From Antennarius striatus (lineage: Eukaryota > Chordata > Actinopteri > Lophiiformes > Antennariidae), in contig NC_090781.1 of NCBI RefSeq assembly GCF_040054535.1, forward strand, positions 20,617,579-20,681,578: a DNA stretch of 64,000 nucleotides. The letters run 5' to 3'. The notes beneath the pieces were generated by a model. It saw only the letters and a program-made list of their open reading frames with translations, was not told the origin of the DNA and did not search any database. The position numbers and the translations under genes are program-made. Positions 61,679 to 64,000 of this stretch are shown one piece after another; the first letter of the stretch is position 1, and the number at the start of each line of letters is the position of its first letter.

Positions 61679-62134
61679 GGCCCCGTCCACACGATGTCGG
61701 AACTTTTTAAAAACGCAACATTTTTGTTGCGTTTACGCCTTCCGTCCACACGACAACGCAGATATCCGGAACGAAAACGCAACTTTTTGAAAACGCTGGC
61801 CTAGGTGGATTTTTTTTAAAACGCTGGGTCTGCGTTGTCGTGTGGACGGTGTATCCGCAACTTTTTAAAAACAATGATGTCTTGCCTGCGACAAAAACTT
61901 CTGTGACGTGTGTTGTGACAACAAAACACGGAGGATTCCTATTGGATAAAATTTGACTCAATACTGCTACGACATGGTTTGGCATGCTTGTAGCAGTCTT
62001 CGAAAACGCAATGATGTGTTTACGTGTGGACGGAGATTTTTTTGAAAACACTGTCGTGTGGACGGGAATCGTTTTCGATGTGTTTTTAAAAAAGTTGCAT
62101 TTTCAAACAAATCCGTCATCATGTGGACGGGGCC
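61679..62134. mobile_element. PIF/Harbinger-type MITE
   Basis: A 456-bp element with terminal inverted repeats GGCCCCGTCCACACGATG and its mirror ending GTGGACGGGGCC, flanked on both sides by TAA, a 3-bp target duplication typical of PIF/Harbinger. Many internal copies of CGTCCACACG and AAAACGC motifs in both orientations occur, and no coding capacity. Clean ends and target duplication suggest a fairly young insertion. A hAT origin is less likely because the duplication is 3 bp, not 8. Confidence 0.75.
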
Positions 62135-63390
62135 TAAATCTCAGCCTCACTAAAGCAGTCTTTAAAACGGTTTTCTAGTAATTTTTGTTTTTACTTCAAC
62201 GTTCGGTAACACTTCAAGTTATTTTAGTAACAGACATGTCTTTATGTTGATCTTCATGTTTTAATCTTCAGGTTTATTTAAAATGTTTTCAACAATGTTA
62301 TGTTATCTGAGGCAGCTACATTTGCATGCATGATTACACTAAGATTAAAACCTAACGCTACAAGGGCTCATTTGTATTGACATTATTTAATATAATAAAC
62401 TAAATTTTAAGTGTGTAAAAGTTTAAATTGTTCGTCTGGGTGCCTCCTGTTGGCCATGGGGCCTTAAGAAGCCACCCATTCCTCACGGCTCATTTTTAAT
62501 CTTTCCGGCCAACTTGGAATATGATCGGCTCAAACTTTAGTTCGACGTCAAGCCTTGCCTGGAGCAGGAGAGCAATAGGAACCATTTCATTAGTCAGAGA
62601 AAAGTCAGGAAAGTTCAGATGCATTTCAAATCCAGTAATCAGAATGATTCAATGAGGCTAGCTTTAGGCATGCAGGTGTGTCATATATGATACATCAGAT
62701 ATGAAGATAAGAGAATGACAGAAAGGGATGTTTAAGAAAGAAAAGTGTCGTTTTTAAGGCTATGGAGGCTTTTAGACCAGACTAATTACTTTCAGAAAGT
62801 TTTTTTATAACTTGTTTTACAAAAGTTGAAAAATACACAGCTGTTTTTTTATTTACTCCCATATTCAAAATCCAGTGCGTTTGACCAGCGGAGGTTACAT
62901 GCCAACTGTCATAAGTAAGGTGAGACTGGCTATTAAGCTATTAAGACAAAGTGGTCAAAGGGGGCCGAGCGGCGGAGGGGAACGGCCTGAAATGGAGATA
63001 GAGATGAGGGTGTGAAGTGACAGTCAGCACATCTGGTCTCATCAATAATTCAACGGGTCTTTAAACGGCAGTTTGTTGAATATTGAGCGCTGCTCACTGA
63101 AATCCACCCCGACACCTAAGATGCCTTGAGGGAAGAAGTGAAAAGAGTGACAGCAGGAGGAAAAGGGAAGCTGACAAAGACACAAAAAAGTAGAAAAAGA
63201 ACTTTTTTCTGATGTCCAATGCAATGAGTGATATAAATTATAAACTATACCGTCATACTGTACACACAACCACCTAGTATTCAGTCATTTAAAAAAAAAG
63301 TTGAACTATCAAAATTGATTAAAGTTTTAAATGTAGAGAGACTTGGAACCTGAAAGCAAATAATATCCTCACAACACTTGAATCTAGTTA
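62135..63390. other. Intergenic DNA, no gene seen
   Basis: AT-rich sequence with no recognised exon, RNA or repeat. The 75-codon minus-strand frame at 63042-63269 has no family features. Confidence 0.4.
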
Positions 63391-63394
63391 TCGG

Positions 63395-63400
63395 TTTTAT
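63395..63400 (-). terminator. snrpd2: Candidate snrpd2 poly(A) signal
   Basis: TTTATT on the plus strand (AATAAA on the coding strand) about 180 bp past the snrpd2 stop codon, within cggttttattattaaaatg. Confidence 0.45.
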
Positions 63401-63580
63401 TATTAAAATGAAAAATTCAGGAGACTTCTGTTGAAAAAGACGGTATTCCTGTGCCTGAAAGGCTCCAAGATATTTCTATTAATATCAGTCCGACAACAAA
63501 GCTTCAACAGAAAACTGAAGAAATGAAAAACCAACAACAACAAAAAAAGGTCAGAGGCTTCAAAGGAGCACATATAGAGT

Positions 63581-63755
63581 TCATTTTCCAGTGATTAAAG
63601 GATTTCTCAGCACGATGATGACGGAGTCACCCCTCAGGAACATTTTAGAAATGTAGCGGTCCTTATTCACCGGTTTTGACTTCTTCTTCCCTTTCCCACT
63701 CTTCGGCACTTCTGTCCACATCTCCTTCACATTCTCCAGGACCATGTTACAATGC
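63581..63755 (-). CDS. snrpd2: Small nuclear ribonucleoprotein Sm D2, last exon (partial)
   Basis: Sm D2 is one of seven Sm proteins that form the ring on spliceosomal snRNAs, paired with Sm D1. Only the last coding exon is in the window; the rest lies beyond the right edge on the minus strand. After a TTTCAG acceptor the exon completes an Arg codon and encodes [20 protein letters not shown], then a lysine-rich loop, then the Sm2 motif with [16 protein letters not shown], ending ITGK. It is identical to human apart from the third-last residue (Thr for Ala). The open frame runs on into the intron to 63964, but that part is not coding. Human SNRPD2 is near VASP at 19q13.32, which supports both calls. 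Confidence 0.95.
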
Positions 63756-64000
63756 CTGAAATGAAAGGAAGGATGGTAAACACTGAAATTTTGTATTATT
63801 GATTTTTGAGTTGAGATAAAAACACTCATGTAAACAGATTCAGCTATCAGTGGTCTAAACATAATCTGCCAATGGACAGAGGAGAGGCATTGAAATTTCC
63901 CAATTTCTCTAAACATTTTTACATCAATCCAGGACCACGAACAAGTGTCATTTATTACGGTCAAAAAATTCCAACTCTTATTATTGCATGAGGCTTGATT

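Noticed and set aside
61707-62178. Open frames of 114 and 64 codons near 61.7-62.2 kb
   Set aside because: They lie within the non-coding MITE and reflect its repeated motifs.
63756-63964. N-terminal extension of snrpd2
   Set aside because: An acceptor TTTCAG lies at the exon border and the human protein matches only from that point; the upstream frame is intron.

Overview
This window is teleost fish nuclear DNA. The evidence is compact intron-rich vertebrate genes, long CA/GT microsatellites, a tRNA-headed SINE with a core familiar from percomorph fishes, and proteins that align residue for residue with human RPS25, TRAPPC4, SLC37A4, CFAP45, CLTC, VASP and SNRPD2. All gene models were built by hand from splice sites, reading phase and remembered human protein sequences; no search was run.

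Layout. 0.6-4.5 kb: rps25 (minus) and trappc4 (plus) head to head across about 300 bp, as in human 11q23.3. 5.2-8.6 kb: slc37a4 (minus), the ER glucose-6-phosphate transporter, tail to tail with trappc4. 9.65-11.1 kb: relic of a two-gene PIF/Harbinger DNA transposon. 12.2-15.3 kb: cfap45 (plus), a ciliary microtubule inner protein with an RFX X-box just upstream. 15.5-36.4 kb: clathrin heavy chain (minus), 32 coding exons, complete, tail to tail with cfap45. 37.6-56.1 kb: vasp (minus), 14 coding exons, with a 10.7 kb first intron. 56.6-63.4 kb: mostly gene-free DNA with a dispersed repeat, a very long CA tract, a GC-rich block and an intact-looking MITE. 63.58 kb to beyond the right edge: last exon of snrpd2 (minus).

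The six complete genes all give uninterrupted reading frames with GT-AG introns and lengths close to their human counterparts (123, 219, 429, 533, 1677 and 423 aa). They do not form one pathway. They cover translation (rps25), ER-Golgi tethering (trappc4), ER glucose metabolism (slc37a4), cilia (cfap45), endocytosis (clathrin), actin assembly (vasp) and splicing (snrpd2). The window joins segments that in human lie on 11q23, 1q23, 17q23 and 19q13.

I saw no clearly new biological system. The most interesting points are a Mena-like ERER repeat inside a VASP protein, a CA microsatellite that replaces most of a cfap45 splice donor, the cilia X-box, the motif-dense rps25/trappc4 promoter, and the two transposon-derived elements.
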